Assembly: GCA_050249455.1 (NCBI GenBank)
Contig: JBFWQM010000105.1
Span: 1 to 16,765, forward strand
Source of the DNA: JBFWQM01 sp050249455
GTDB taxonomy: Bacteria; Pseudomonadota; Alphaproteobacteria; MPNO01; VGEU01
Reading direction: 5' to 3'
Length of the DNA stretch: 16,765 nt
The position numbers were made by a program, and so were the translations under genes. Below the pieces are notes generated by a model. That model saw only the letters and a program-made list of their open reading frames with translations. It did not search any database and was not told where the DNA came from. Positions 14,122-16,765 of the stretch are shown piece after piece; within the stretch, counting starts at the first letter, position 1, and each line of letters starts with the position of its first letter.

Positions 14122-16765
<2,644 letters not shown>

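Overview
The window is a gene-dense, high-GC stretch with every supported gene on the + strand. It reads as core chromosome of an alphaproteobacterium, probably Rhodospirillales-like. The support for this is the gene order nuoI-N / birA / coaX / RNase J / DUF1467, then proS / lolC / lolD / dnaE, together with a short alpha-type prolyl-tRNA synthetase and a DUF1467 membrane protein. There is no rRNA gene in the window, so the lineage is inferred from gene content only. I see no mobile element, CRISPR array, tRNA gene or phage gene.

Region 1 (1-9302) is the distal half of the complex I operon: the C-terminal part of nuoI (cut by the window edge), then nuoJ, nuoK, nuoL, nuoM and nuoN. Three non-respiratory genes follow with almost no spacing: birA (biotin-protein ligase without the DNA-binding domain), coaX (type III pantothenate kinase) and rnj (ribonuclease J). 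Junctions are overlapping or nearly so (nuoJ/nuoK 1 nt, nuoN/birA 4 nt on a TTG start, coaX/rnj abutting), which points to one transcript with translational coupling. The key charged residues of the proton-pumping subunits are present in NuoK, NuoL, NuoM and NuoN, so complex I looks functional.

Region 2 (9303-10589) holds a 76-bp spacer with a small hairpin and a possible 20-codon ORF, a DUF1467 inner-membrane protein, a DNA-3-methyladenine glycosylase I (tag) overlapping it by 4 nt, and a small secreted protein of unknown function.

Region 3 (10590-13990) starts with a modest candidate promoter and contains proS (ProRS without the large editing insertion), then lolC and lolD, the inner-membrane lipoprotein-release ABC transporter, overlapping by 8 nt. 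A compound hairpin followed by a T-rich run closes the unit.

Region 4 (13991-16765) is the control region and the first 881 codons of dnaE, the replicative DNA polymerase III alpha subunit, which runs off the end. The spacer carries an exact GTTC-N7-GTTC direct repeat, the known LexA operator form in Alphaproteobacteria, 38 bp before the dnaE start. If real, it would place the main replicative polymerase under SOS control. This is the most interesting signal; otherwise the window is an ordinary housekeeping region and I did not find a new biological system in it.
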